Assembly: GCF_003002065.1 (NCBI RefSeq)
Contig: NZ_PVZG01000013.1
Location: 186,001-250,000 of the forward strand
Direction: 5' to 3'
Length of the DNA: 64,000 nt
Source: Pseudosporangium ferrugineum
GTDB lineage: Bacteria > Actinomycetota > Actinomycetes > Mycobacteriales > Micromonosporaceae
Shown here: in pieces, positions 32,025-39,449 of the stretch
How positions within the stretch are numbered: the stretch's first letter is position 1
Layout: every line of letters begins with the position of its first letter
Translations under genes and position numbers: made by a program
The notes under the pieces: generated by a model
The model's input: only the letters and a program-made list of their open reading frames with translations
Databases searched by the model: none
Told to the model about the DNA's origin: nothing

Positions 32025-34166
32025 ATGGTCAACCGTCGATATCCGACCGAGCGGGAAGCGGCTGCGGACGGGGCGGCGGAATCGACGTCCATCACGGCGC
32101 CGGATCGGGCCGGCATCCTCTCGGACGACCCGCCGGCGGTGCACTACGACGACGAGGAGCGACCCGCTCGGGTCCTGACGGGCCACGTCGGCCTCGGAGT
32201 CGCGAGCGTGGCCTTCGCCGCGGCGTTGCTCGTGCTCTGGCAGGTGTTCCGCCCGCTGGCCCAGGGCAGCCAGTTCTACCTGATCGTGTTCCTGTCCACC
32301 ACGCTGCCGCTGGCGTTCCTCGTGTACCGCAGTGGCGTGCCGGCGCCGGCACGATGGCGGCGGAGCCGCCGCAACACGCGTACGGACGATGGCTCGGGCG
32401 CCGACGGGGAAACGGCCGTGGCCGGCCCGCGCGACCTGCCGACCGCCCTCGACTGGTCTCTGGCCGTCGCGACCCTGCTTGTCTGCCTGTACCCGCTCAA
32501 CCCGTGGACCGGCGGCTACAACGGGTTCCTCGATCGGCAGGGGCTGCTCGACACCCCGGACATCGTGGCCGGGGCCGTCATGCTGGTGCTTGTCGTCGAG
32601 GCGTGCCGGCGTACGACAGGGCTCGCTCTTCCGGTTGTCTGCCTCGTCTTTCTCGCCTACGGGTATTACGGCGGGCTGCTTCCGCAGACCTGGACGATCG
32701 CCCACTCCGGGCTGGACTTCGCGCAGATCGTCGACGCGCTCTACAACTCGGGCAGCGGCTTCTACGGAACTCCGCTCGACGTTGCCGCCACGTACATCGT
32801 GCTGTTCACGATCTACGGTGCCGTGCTCGACCTTTCGGGGGCCAGCCGGTTCTTCGTCGACCTGTCGGTGGCCGCCTTCCGGAAGTCGCGGGGTGCCGCC
32901 GGGCGTACGGCCGTCGCCGCGGGGTTTCTGCTCGGGACCGTTTCCGGGTCGGGAACCGCGACCGCCGTCAGCGTCGGCGCCGTGACGTGGCCGATGTTGC
33001 GGCGGGCCGGATATCCGCCGGAGCAGGCCGGGGGCATGCTGGCCGCGGCCGGTGTCGGTGCGATCCTGTCGCCGCCCACGCTGGGCGCCGCCGCGTTCAT
33101 CGTGGCGGAATACCTCGACGTCTCCTACCTCACCGTCCTCGGGTGGGCGATGATCCCGACCGTCCTGTACTACCTGGGCATCCTGCTCGCGGTCGAGATC
33201 GACGTGCGACGGCATGGGGTACGGGCCGTCGACGCGCCCGCCACCAGCGCGGGGCGGCTGCTCCTGCGGTTCGGCTATCACTTCTCGTCGCTCGTACTGA
33301 TCGTCGTTCTGCTGGCGCTCGGGCAGAGCGCGACGCGCGCGGTGGTCTATGCGACGCTGCTGGCCGCGGCCCTGTCCTTTCTCGACCGGCGTGCCTGGCT
33401 GACGCCGCAGCGAGTGTTCAGCGCGCTGTCGGCCGGAGTGCGCGGGGTGCTGCCGGTCGTCGCGGTGTGCACGGCCGCCGGCATCATCACCGCGACCACG
33501 ACGAAGACCGGCCTCGGCGCCCAGCTGGCGTCCCTGCTGGTCAGCGGCGCGCAGGCGGTGACGGACAACCCGGCGCTCGTGCTGGCCCTCACCGTCGCCC
33601 TCGCCGCGGTCGCCCTGGCGCTGCTGGGGCTGGCCGTGCCGGTCACCGCGAGCTTCATCATCGGGTGGGTGATCATCGGGCCGGCCCTGCTCGGCCTGGG
33701 GGTTCCGGCGCCGGCGGCCGCGATGTTCGTCTTCTACTACTCGGTGCTGTCGGAGGTGACGCCGCCGACGGCGCTGGCCGCGGTGGGCGCGAGCGCGATC
33801 ACCGGGGGACGCACCGTGGCCACGATGTGGCAGGCGCTGAAGTACGCGCTGCCCGCGTTCCTCGCGCCCGTCGCCTTCGTCCTGACGGAGCCCGGCGAGT
33901 ACCTGCTGGCGCGAGGTCCGGTCACCGGCATCGTCTGGGCGACGGCCGTCGCGATGCTCGCCGTGGTCGGCCTCGCGATCGCGACGGGGGCCTGGGTGCC
34001 GGGAATCGGCCCGGCGGGTACGGCCAGCCGCATCCTCGGTGGTCTGGCGGGACTACTGCTGCTCTATCTGTCGCCCGTGACGATCGCCATCGGCGTGGTG
34101 GCACTCGCGCTCTCCGCCGGTATCGCCTTCCTGAAGCAGGCGCGGCATCCGAGGGCCGCCTCGTGA
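32025..34166 (+). CDS. TRAP transporter fused permease (4TM/12TM, TAXI type)
   Basis: A 713-residue inner-membrane protein joining the small (DctQ-like) and large (DctM-like) TRAP permease parts, with about 17-18 spans. The N-terminal about 50 residues are hydrophilic. The DctM part has FLLGTVSGSGTATAVSVGAVTWPML, GVGAILSPPTLGAAAFIVAEYL and YYSVLSEVTPPTALAAVGAS, typical of the TIGR02123-type fused permeases. It imports an organic acid using the ion gradient and works with the TAXI receptor 88 bp downstream. TAACGT lies six bases before the ATG, suggesting a leaderless mRNA. Confidence 0.93.
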   Translation: MVNRRYPTEREAAADGAAESTSITAPDRAGILSDDPPAVHYDDEERPARVLTGHVGLGVASVAFAAALLVLWQVFRPLAQGSQFYLIVFLSTTLPLAFLVYRSGVPAPARWRRSRRNTRTDDGSGADGETAVAGPRDLPTALDWSLAVATLLVCLYPLNPWTGGYNGFLDRQGLLDTPDIVAGAVMLVLVVEACRRTTGLALPVVCLVFLAYGYYGGLLPQTWTIAHSGLDFAQIVDALYNSGSGFYGTPLDVAATYIVLFTIYGAVLDLSGASRFFVDLSVAAFRKSRGAAGRTAVAAGFLLGTVSGSGTATAVSVGAVTWPMLRRAGYPPEQAGGMLAAAGVGAILSPPTLGAAAFIVAEYLDVSYLTVLGWAMIPTVLYYLGILLAVEIDVRRHGVRAVDAPATSAGRLLLRFGYHFSSLVLIVVLLALGQSATRAVVYATLLAAALSFLDRRAWLTPQRVFSALSAGVRGVLPVVAVCTAAGIITATTTKTGLGAQLASLLVSGAQAVTDNPALVLALTVALAAVALALLGLAVPVTASFIIGWVIIGPALLGLGVPAPAAAMFVFYYSVLSEVTPPTALAAVGASAITGGRTVATMWQALKYALPAFLAPVAFVLTEPGEYLLARGPVTGIVWATAVAMLAVVGLAIATGAWVPGIGPAGTASRILGGLAGLLLLYLSPVTIAIGVVALALSAGIAFLKQARHPRAAS

Positions 34167-34254
34167 CCGGGGCCGCGGGCACCGACCGTGGCCGATGGGG
34201 ACAAACCGAAAGCCGGGGGACCAGCCGGCTCCGATCTGAACGGAGAGGCGACAC

Positions 34255-35247
34255 ATGAGGAAGCTATTGGCGTTGACCGCGGCCGGCGCGCTGGCGGTGG
34301 CGGGTTGCGGCGGCAAACAGGACGCGGCCGAGACCGACACCGGCGGCGCGGTCACGTGCACGGTGGACAACGACACTCGGATCGGGATCGCGACCGGCAA
34401 TGCGACCGGTGTGTATTTCGCGCTCGGGAATGCGTACGCGGAGCAGATCGGTGCCGGCGGCGGCAAGGTCAAGGCCACGGCCTCGGAAACCGGCGCTTCC
34501 GTGCAGAACATTCAGCAGCTGGTCGCCGGCGAGTTCGACGTGGCGTTCTCCCTCGCCGACAGCGCCGCGGATGCGGTGAACGGGGCCAGCAGTTTCACCG
34601 CGAAGCAGCCCGTGCAGGCGCTCGCGCGGATCCACACCAACTACACGCAGGTCATCGTACGGAAGTCGGCGGGCATCAAGGATGTGGCCGGGATGAAGGG
34701 CAAGCGGGTCTCGACCGGCTCGCCGAAGTCCGGGACCGAGGTCATCGCCAACCGGGTGCTGACCGCGGCGGGCCTCGACCCGGCCAAGGACGTCCAGGCG
34801 CAGCGGCTCGACCTCGCGAAGACCGTCGACGGCCTGAAGGACGGCTCGATCGACGCGATGTTCTGGTCCGGCGGACTGCCGACGCCCGGCATCACCGACC
34901 TGCTGACCACGTCCGGCAATCAGGTCCAGTTCCTCGACATCACGCCCGTCCTCGCGGGCCTGAAGAAGATCAATCCGGTGTACGAGGAGGGCGCGATCCC
35001 CGCTGCCACGTACAGGACGCCCGCGGACGTGAAGACGATCGTGGTGCCCAACCTGCTCCTGGTCCGGCAGAACCTGGACGCGGACGTGGCCTGCGTGCTG
35101 ACGAAGACGCTCTTCGAGAAGCAGCCGCAGCTCGCCCAGGCCAACGCCGCCGCGAAGGAGATCACCCTCGACAAGGCGCGCCGGACGGAACCGGTCACCC
35201 TGCACCGCGGCGCCGCCAAGGCCCTCGACGACCTCGGCGCGCCCTGA
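34255..35247 (+). CDS. TAXI-family TRAP transporter solute receptor (lipoprotein)
   Basis: A 330-residue extracytoplasmic binding protein with a lipobox in LAVAGCGG. The TAXI-type start is RIGIATGNATGVYFALGNAYAEQI, and GKRVSTGSPKSGTEVIANRVLTAAGL, DLAKTVDGLKDGSIDAMFWSGGLPTPGI follow. TAXI receptors bind glutamate, alpha-ketoglutarate or other carboxylates; the ligand here is not known. GGAGAGG gives a fair ribosome site. It forms an operon with the fused TRAP permease. It is followed by a GC-rich hairpin near 35275-35294 and the 32-bp repeat array. Confidence 0.92.
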   Translation: MRKLLALTAAGALAVAGCGGKQDAAETDTGGAVTCTVDNDTRIGIATGNATGVYFALGNAYAEQIGAGGGKVKATASETGASVQNIQQLVAGEFDVAFSLADSAADAVNGASSFTAKQPVQALARIHTNYTQVIVRKSAGIKDVAGMKGKRVSTGSPKSGTEVIANRVLTAAGLDPAKDVQAQRLDLAKTVDGLKDGSIDAMFWSGGLPTPGITDLLTTSGNQVQFLDITPVLAGLKKINPVYEEGAIPAATYRTPADVKTIVVPNLLLVRQNLDADVACVLTKTLFEKQPQLAQANAAAKEITLDKARRTEPVTLHRGAAKALDDLGAP

Positions 35248-35291
35248 CCCACCGCCGGCGCCGACCGCTGCCGCCGGCCGGCGGCGGTCAC

Positions 35292-35404
35292 CGCCGGATC
35301 GGCCAGGCCGATGCCTAGCTCCTCGCCGGATCGGCCAGGCCGATGCCCTGTTCCTCGCCGGCCCGGCGAGGCCGATGCCTTGCTCCTCGCCGGCCCGGCG
35401 GGGG
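35292..35404. repeat. Three and a half 32-bp tandem repeats in a convergent gap
   Basis: Units start at 35292, 35324, 35356 and 35388 (partial). The consensus opens CGCCGGATCGGCCAGGCCGA and ends TGCC-TGCTCCT; the third and fourth copies have CCGGCCCGGCG in place of CGGATCGGCCAG. There are no spacers, so this is not a CRISPR. It lies between the TAXI receptor and tetR stops. Each unit holds a short inverted repeat and might act as a terminator array. Confidence 0.8.
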
Positions 35405-35418
35405 CGAGCGGGCCCGAC

Positions 35419-36015
35419 TCAGGCGGTGACCGCTGCCCATCCGCGGTCGAGCAGCTCGCAGGCTCGGGCGACGGCCGCCGCCGGGTCCGGACGGGAGCGA
35501 GCAAGGGTCACGATCTCGAGGGCGAAGCAGGCGAGCGCCGCGGAGGTCAGGTCGTCCGCCGGCCGTCCGGTCTGGGCGGCGATGGCGCGGGCGAGCGCTT
35601 CCTCGTGGCGTAGCCACATCGCGCGGGCGTATTCCCGCAACGCCGGCGTCCGCTGGACGAAGGCCTGGAACTCGGCGAGCCCGGACCCGGGGGTCTGGGG
35701 ATCCGTGACGAAGCCGGTCAAGTGGATCCGCAGGGCCTCGGGGATCGTCCGGCCCGGCGGCCGGTCGGTCACGGCGGCGATCAGCGCCGCCTCGTTGTGG
35801 GTTTCGTCGTCGAAGACGAGGGCTTCCTTGCCGCCGGGGAAGTAGTTGAAGAGCGTCGACACGGAGACGTCGGCGGTCTCGGCGATCTGTCGCATGCTCA
35901 CTTGCTCATAGCCGTGCGTGAGGAACAGCCGCAGTGCGGTGTCGGCGATCGCCTTACGGGTGGCCGCCTTCTTGCGCTCCCGCAGGCCGGTCGGTTCGCG
36001 GCCCGTGACACTCAT
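35419..36015 (-). CDS. TetR-family transcriptional regulator
   Basis: A 198-residue repressor. The N-terminal HTH is TRKAIADTALRLFLTHGYEQVSMRQIAETADVSVSTLFNYFPGGKEAL, which is textbook TetR. The C-terminal helical domain binds the ligand and dimerises. TAGGGT ends six bases before the ATG, suggesting a leaderless mRNA. It is divergent from the TetX-like monooxygenase across 132 bp containing an unusually AT-rich block (36030-36090), and very probably represses that operon. The ligand is likely the substrate of the monooxygenase or a related aromatic compound (inference). Confidence 0.92.
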   Translation of the reverse strand: MSVTGREPTGLRERKKAATRKAIADTALRLFLTHGYEQVSMRQIAETADVSVSTLFNYFPGGKEALVFDDETHNEAALIAAVTDRPPGRTIPEALRIHLTGFVTDPQTPGSGLAEFQAFVQRTPALREYARAMWLRHEEALARAIAAQTGRPADDLTSAALACFALEIVTLARSRPDPAAAVARACELLDRGWAAVTA

Positions 36016-36147
36016 GCCCCGACCCTATCTCAAACTTGGATCACAACGAAAGTTGGAACCATTGCATTTTTAGACTCGTTCCGCCTATCGTGACGGGGCA
36101 GGTGATCGGGGCGTCCTCCGATCACCCCGACACGAGAGGAAGAAGCG

Positions 36148-37338
36148 ATGGAGTCTTCGAAACCGGCCGAGGCCAGGATCAGCATCATCGGTGCCGGTCC
36201 CGGCGGCCTGACGTGCGCCCGGATCCTGCAGCGTCACGGAATCCCGGTCACCGTCTACGACCGCGACACCGACGTGCATGCCCGCAACCAGGGCGGCAGT
36301 CTCGACCTGCACGCCGACGACGGCCAATTGGCATTGCGCGAGGCCGGCCTGCTCGACGAGTTCTTCGCTCTCGCCCGCCCCGAGGGGCAGGAGATGCGGC
36401 GCTTCGATACCGACGGCAACATCGTGTTCCGCCAGCTGCCGGAACCCGACGACCGGTACAAGCCGGAGATCGACCGCGGCATGCTGCGTGACCTGCTCCT
36501 CGGCTCCCTCGAGCCGGGCACTGTCCGGTGGGGCCGCGCGCTGGAATCGGTCGACGGCCCCACCGGCGGGCCTCGGCAGTTGCGCTTCTCCGACGGCACC
36601 ACGACCGAGAGCGACCTGGTCATCGGCGCGGACGGAGCGTTCTCCCGGGTGCGGCCGGCGGTCTCCTCCGCGGTTCCGCGCTACACCGGGGTGACCTTCC
36701 TGGAGGCCCGGTTCGACGACGTCCAGGCGCGTCATCCCGGCATCGCCGACCTGATCGGCCACGGACTCGCGACCGGGACGGACGGCGAACGCGCGCTGGC
36801 CGCCCAGCGCAACAGCGGCGATCACCTCCGGGTCTACATCGTCCAGCGCGCCCCGCTGCACTGGATCTCGGAGGCAGGGCTGAGCGTCGACGACACCGCC
36901 GGCCTGCGGGCGTACCTGCTCGAACGGTTCGCCGGCTGGTCGCCCCGGGTGCTCGGCATGATCGCCGACAACGACGGCCCGTACGTCGACCGTCCCCTGT
37001 TCGTGTTGCCCGCACCGCACACCTGGGCGCACTCGCCGAGCGTGACCCTGCTCGGCGACGCCGCACACCTCATGCCGCCGGTGGGCGTCGGCGTCAACCT
37101 GGCCATGCTCGACGCGTACGAGCTGGCTCTGGCCCTGACGCGTGCCGACACGGTGGGCGAGGCCGTGCGCGCGTACGAACGAACCATGCTGCCGCGCTCC
37201 GCGGAGTGGAGCACCGCCCTGGACGGCGTGGCCGGCTTCCTGCTCGAGCGGGACGACAGCCACGAAGGCGGCGACAAGATGCGGGTGCTCAAGGACGAGA
37301 TCAACGGCCGGGACGAGTCCGAATCCATCGCCCGATAG
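36148..37338 (+). CDS. TetX-like FAD-dependent monooxygenase
   Basis: A 396-residue class A flavin monooxygenase. ISIIGAGPGGLTCARIL is the FAD loop. RNQGGSLDLHADDGQLALREAGL parallels the GG-LDLH region of TetX. DLVIGADGAFSRVRP is the DG motif and VTLLGDAAHLMPPVGVGVNLAM is the GD motif near residue 303. TetX hydroxylates and inactivates tetracyclines; relatives hydroxylate other aromatics, so resistance is only a possibility. AGAGGAAGAAGCG provides the ribosome site. Control by the divergent TetR is likely, and two small downstream genes may be co-transcribed. Confidence 0.9.
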   Translation: MESSKPAEARISIIGAGPGGLTCARILQRHGIPVTVYDRDTDVHARNQGGSLDLHADDGQLALREAGLLDEFFALARPEGQEMRRFDTDGNIVFRQLPEPDDRYKPEIDRGMLRDLLLGSLEPGTVRWGRALESVDGPTGGPRQLRFSDGTTTESDLVIGADGAFSRVRPAVSSAVPRYTGVTFLEARFDDVQARHPGIADLIGHGLATGTDGERALAAQRNSGDHLRVYIVQRAPLHWISEAGLSVDDTAGLRAYLLERFAGWSPRVLGMIADNDGPYVDRPLFVLPAPHTWAHSPSVTLLGDAAHLMPPVGVGVNLAMLDAYELALALTRADTVGEAVRAYERTMLPRSAEWSTALDGVAGFLLERDDSHEGGDKMRVLKDEINGRDESESIAR

Positions 37339-37385
37339 CTTCCCGCGTGCGACATCCGAGTCACCCCCAGGAGAGAAGAGAGACG

Positions 37386-37688
37386 ATGAGCATCGATGGA
37401 AAATGGCACCTCACCCTGGTCACCGGCGGCGGCGAGGAAACCGTCGAACTGTTCCTGCAATCGGCGGGAGAAGCGCTGAACGGCACCTTCGACGGCAGGC
37501 CCCTCAGCGAGGGCCGGTTGCAGGGCGCCCGGGTGACCTTCACCGCCTCCATCACGTCGCCGATCCGGACGAGAATCAAGTGCGCCGCCCAGGTGGACGG
37601 AGAGGCGATGACGGGCGAGGCCCGTGCTCTGTTCATGACGGTGCCGTTCACGGCCACCCGCTCGTCCTCGCCCGTGGAGTCGTCATGA
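37386..37688 (+). CDS. Small beta-rich protein of unknown function
   Basis: A 100-residue protein starting MSIDGKWHLTLVTGGGEETV, with alternating hydrophobic residues and repeated xGxxGxx turns (LNGTFDGRP, GRLQGARVTFTASI, VDGEAMTGEARA) ending FTATR. The pattern suggests a small antiparallel beta-barrel (calycin-like), similar to short proteins that occur beside monooxygenases and hydrolases. No catalytic residues are identifiable. A purine-rich GGAGAGAAGAGAG precedes the ATG. Its stop overlaps the next start (ATGA). It may bind a small hydrophobic ligand; this is a guess. Confidence 0.75.
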   Translation: MSIDGKWHLTLVTGGGEETVELFLQSAGEALNGTFDGRPLSEGRLQGARVTFTASITSPIRTRIKCAAQVDGEAMTGEARALFMTVPFTATRSSSPVESS

Positions 37689-38638
37689 GGACGACCCTTC
37701 TGATCCTCTCTGCCGTGGTGGCGCAACTTGTCGGCCCTTCCGCGGCGGCCGGATCCGACCTCGCTCCCTCCGCCGATCGCCATTCCATCACCGGCAAGGC
37801 CTTCGACTTCAGCGCCGGGGAGAACCCCGAGGACCTGTCCTTCAACCCGGACGGCTCCATGAACATCTCCATGCTGGGCAAGGTCGCTCAGCAGCCGCCG
37901 TCGCTCGTCCGCCTGCATCGATCGGGTGCGGTCACCACCCTCTTCAAGGGTGAGAACGGCGAGATGCTGACCGGGAACGTACGCGCCGACGACGGGGTCA
38001 TCTACTACAACCTCAACTCCCCCGTCGCCTCGCGCGCGGGCGTCTGGAAGCTTCCACCGGACGGACGGCCCGTGCGGGTGGCGGCGGTGCCCGGCGCCTC
38101 ATTCCTGAACGGGCTCGCCCTGCACCCGGACGGCCGGTCGCTGTACATCGCCGACAGCGTCGCCGGGGTGATCTGGACCGTGGACATCCGGCTGGGCACC
38201 TCGGAGAAATGGTTCGAGAACCCGATCCTGGCGCCGACGGAATCGGATCGATTCGGCGCGAACGGGGTGCGATATCACCGCGGTGCGCTGTGGATCTCGA
38301 GCACCGCCCAGGGCGCGCTGTTGAAGGTGTCCATCACCCGGGCGGGCAGGCCGGGACGGATGGCGGTCGTCGCCTCGGGCGTCGTCGGCATCGATGACTT
38401 CACCTTCGCCGGCGACCACTCGGACGTGGCGATCGTCGCGGCGAACAGAAGTGCCGAGGTGCAGGTCATCCGGCCGGGCGGACGCAGAATCACGATCCTC
38501 AGCCGGGACGACGGCCTCAACTGGCCCACCGCGGCGGAGATCCGGGGATCCTCCCTTTACATCACTCAGGCCGGGCTCGAGGAGCCCCACGACGCCAGAG
38601 TGTGGCGAATCTCCACAGGGCGTACCCGGGAATTTTAA
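37685..38638 (+). CDS. Secreted SMP-30/gluconolactonase-like beta-propeller
   Basis: A 317-residue protein with a signal peptide (MRTTLLILSAVVAQLVGPSAAAG). It has propeller blades of the SMP-30/strictosidine-synthase-like type: GNVRADDGVIYYNLN, ASFLNGLALHPDGRSLYIADSVAGVIWTVD and GANGVRYHRGALWISST. Metal ligands of the SMP-30 class (Glu, Asn, Asp) have plausible counterparts in ENPEDLSF, NGLAL and GIDDF. It may hydrolyse a lactone or ester outside the cell. It is translationally coupled to the small beta-rich protein and probably belongs to the TetR/TetX-like unit. The substrate is unknown. Confidence 0.82.
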   Translation: MRTTLLILSAVVAQLVGPSAAAGSDLAPSADRHSITGKAFDFSAGENPEDLSFNPDGSMNISMLGKVAQQPPSLVRLHRSGAVTTLFKGENGEMLTGNVRADDGVIYYNLNSPVASRAGVWKLPPDGRPVRVAAVPGASFLNGLALHPDGRSLYIADSVAGVIWTVDIRLGTSEKWFENPILAPTESDRFGANGVRYHRGALWISSTAQGALLKVSITRAGRPGRMAVVASGVVGIDDFTFAGDHSDVAIVAANRSAEVQVIRPGGRRITILSRDDGLNWPTAAEIRGSSLYITQAGLEEPHDARVWRISTGRTREF

Positions 38639-38643
38639 ATGTG

Positions 38644-38672
38644 TTGGCGGCCCGGGGCGGAGGGGCTAACGT
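38644..38672 (+). promoter_or_regulatory. Sigma-70-like promoter of a small transcription unit
   Basis: TTGGCG (38644-38649) and TAACGT (38667-38672) are separated by exactly 17 bases. Transcription would begin near 38679, shortly before the SD and ATG of the 24-codon ORF, and end at the hairpin at 38800-38836. Confidence 0.65.
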
Positions 38673-38712
38673 ATGTCGCGTTCGCACGGCACACGGATTC
38701 AAGGGGGTTGAG

Positions 38713-38787
38713 ATGATCGGCAGCACCGCGAAGCGCATGCGGGAACTGTGGATGAAGCGCCCCCGGCCGGGTTGGCGACGCGGCTGA
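38713..38787 (+). CDS. Candidate 24-residue basic microprotein
   Basis: The peptide starts MIGSTAKRMRELWMKRPRP and ends GWRRG. It has eight Arg/Lys residues and one Glu, with an amphipathic N-terminal half. AAGGGGG (38701-38707) lies five bases before the ATG. A good promoter sits about 40 bp upstream and a T-tailed hairpin follows the stop by 12 bp, so this looks like a self-contained unit. I do not recognise the peptide. It could instead be a leader peptide or an incidental ORF in a small RNA of about 160 nt. Confidence 0.5.
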   Translation: MIGSTAKRMRELWMKRPRPGWRRG

Positions 38788-38799
38788 TCACCGCGTTCC

Positions 38800-38836
38800 G
38801 CCGCCGCCCCGGGTTCGCCGACGGCGGCTTTTCTTT
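38800..38836 (+). terminator. Intrinsic terminator before the tRNA cluster
   Basis: GCCGCCG (38800-38806) pairs with CGGCGGC (38822-38828) and is followed by TTTTCTTT, one of the few clear T-tracted terminators in this window. It separates the small unit from the first tRNA gene four bases later. Confidence 0.8.
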
Positions 38837-38840
38837 GCCT

Positions 38841-38914
38841 ACGGGTGTAGCTCAATCCGGTAGAGCAACGGTTTCCAACACCGTATGTTGCGGGTTCGAT
38901 TCCTGCCGCCCGTG
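38841..38914 (+). tRNA. tRNA-Trp (anticodon CCA)
   Basis: A cloverleaf folds well. The acceptor pairs ACGGGTG with CGCCCGT (one G-U). The D stem is GCTC/GAGC. The anticodon stem is ACGGT/ACCGT with loop TTCCAAC, which reads CCA. The T arm is GCGGG-TTCGATT-CCTGC. A CCA end is encoded right after it (38915-38917). The loop TTCCAAC has C at position 38, which is unusual, so it may be an accessory isoacceptor. Confidence 0.85.
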
Positions 38915-38943
38915 CCATTCACCATGACTTTTCCGACGCTCGA

Positions 38944-39047
38944 GGGGCGGTGGCCGGCGCGGGCCGGCTGCGGCGGGTACGACGACCGCCGGGCTCGCTG
39001 GCAGGGAACACTTGCGCTACCCCGCCAACGCGAAGGCCCACCGCCCC
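38944..39047 (+). other. 104-nt structured element between tRNA genes
   Basis: GGGGCGGTGG (38944-38953) is the exact reverse complement of CCACCGCCCC (39038-39047). It encloses two further strong stems, GCCGGC/GCCGGC near 38954-38969 and CGGCGG/CCGCCG near 38971-38991. The outline is tRNA-like, but I find no acceptable anticodon loop or T arm. It may be a degenerate tRNA, a small structured RNA, or a processing signal. Confidence 0.35.
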
Positions 39048-39062
39048 CCGGGAACAACAATT

Positions 39063-39136
39063 GCCCCCATGGCGCAGCTGGAAAGCGCGCGACGCTACGA
39101 ACGTCGAGGCCGCAGGTTCGAGTCCTGCTGGGGGTG
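39063..39136 (+). tRNA. tRNA-Arg (anticodon ACG)
   Basis: The acceptor pairs GCCCCCA with TGGGGGT (G-U at the first pair). The D arm is GCGC...GCGC. The anticodon stem is CGACG/CGTCG with loop CTACGAA reading ACG. The T arm is GCAGG-TTCGAGT-CCTGC. No CCA is encoded. It decodes CGU/CGC if A34 becomes inosine. Confidence 0.82.
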
Positions 39137-39139
39137 CGG

Positions 39140-39212
39140 GCGCCGCTAGCTCAAACGGTAGAGCAGCTGATTCTTAATCAGTATGTTCGGGGTTCGAGTC
39201 CCCGGCGGCGCA
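39140..39212 (+). tRNA. tRNA-Lys (anticodon CTT)
   Basis: The acceptor GCGCCGC/GCGGCGC is fully paired with discriminator A. The D stem is GCTC/GAGC. The anticodon loop TTCTTAA reads CTT on stem GCTGA/TCAGT. The T arm is CGGGG-TTCGAGT-CCCCG. No CCA is encoded. It starts only three bases after tRNA-Arg, so the two are processed from one transcript. Confidence 0.85.
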
Positions 39213-39214
39213 CT

Positions 39215-39289
39215 CGCAGGGTGGAGCAGTTCGGAGTGCTCGCGGGTTTCATGAGCCCGAGGCCGTGGGTTCAAATCCCACCCCTGCCA
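39215..39289 (+). tRNA. tRNA-Met-like, initiator-type features (anticodon CAT)
   Basis: The fold needs CGCAGGG as the 5' acceptor arm so that T falls at position 8. The arm then pairs with CCCTGC and leaves C1 opposite C72, echoing the unpaired 1-72 of initiator tRNAs. The D stem is GAGC/GCTC. The anticodon stem is CGGGT/GCCCG with loop TTCATGA reading CAT. The T arm is GTGGG-TTCAAAT-CCCAC, like initiator tRNA. The usual GGG/CCC anticodon-stem block is shifted, so it is a divergent copy. Confidence 0.6.
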
Positions 39290-39320
39290 CGAACGGCCGC
39301 GGAATGGTTGCCGCGGCCAC

Positions 39321-39393
39321 CGCAGGCGGAGCGTTGGCTGCTCACCCGCCCCTCATAAGGGCGGGCTGCCCGGTTCGACACCGGGGCCTGCGA
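39321..39393 (+). tRNA. tRNA-Met-like (anticodon CAT), atypical
   Basis: The acceptor CGCAGGC/GCCTGCG is fully paired. The anticodon stem CGCCC/GGGCG carries loop CTCATAA reading CAT. The T arm is CCCGG-TTCGACA-CCGGG. Position 8 is G rather than the nearly universal T, and the D arm is short (AGC/GCT). It could be Met, or Ile2 if lysidinylated, or a decaying copy. A GGCCGCGG/CCGCGGCC hairpin (39295-39318) separates it from the preceding tRNA. Confidence 0.55.
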
Positions 39394-39449
39394 CCCAGTT
39401 CCGCCCGCTGTTCAGGTTCCGCAGCCTCGACGACGACCCGCGGGCGGCG

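Noticed and set aside
35292..35404. 32-bp direct repeats as a CRISPR array
   Set aside because: The period equals the repeat length, so there are no spacers, and copies diverge like a minisatellite.
36148..37338. Proven tetracycline-resistance gene
   Set aside because: It resembles TetX in several motifs, but class A monooxygenases share these widely; specificity cannot be read from the sequence alone.
38841..39393. tRNA array as an integration site of a mobile element
   Set aside because: I looked for an integrase, excisionase or a duplicated tRNA 3' end in the flanks and saw none within the window.
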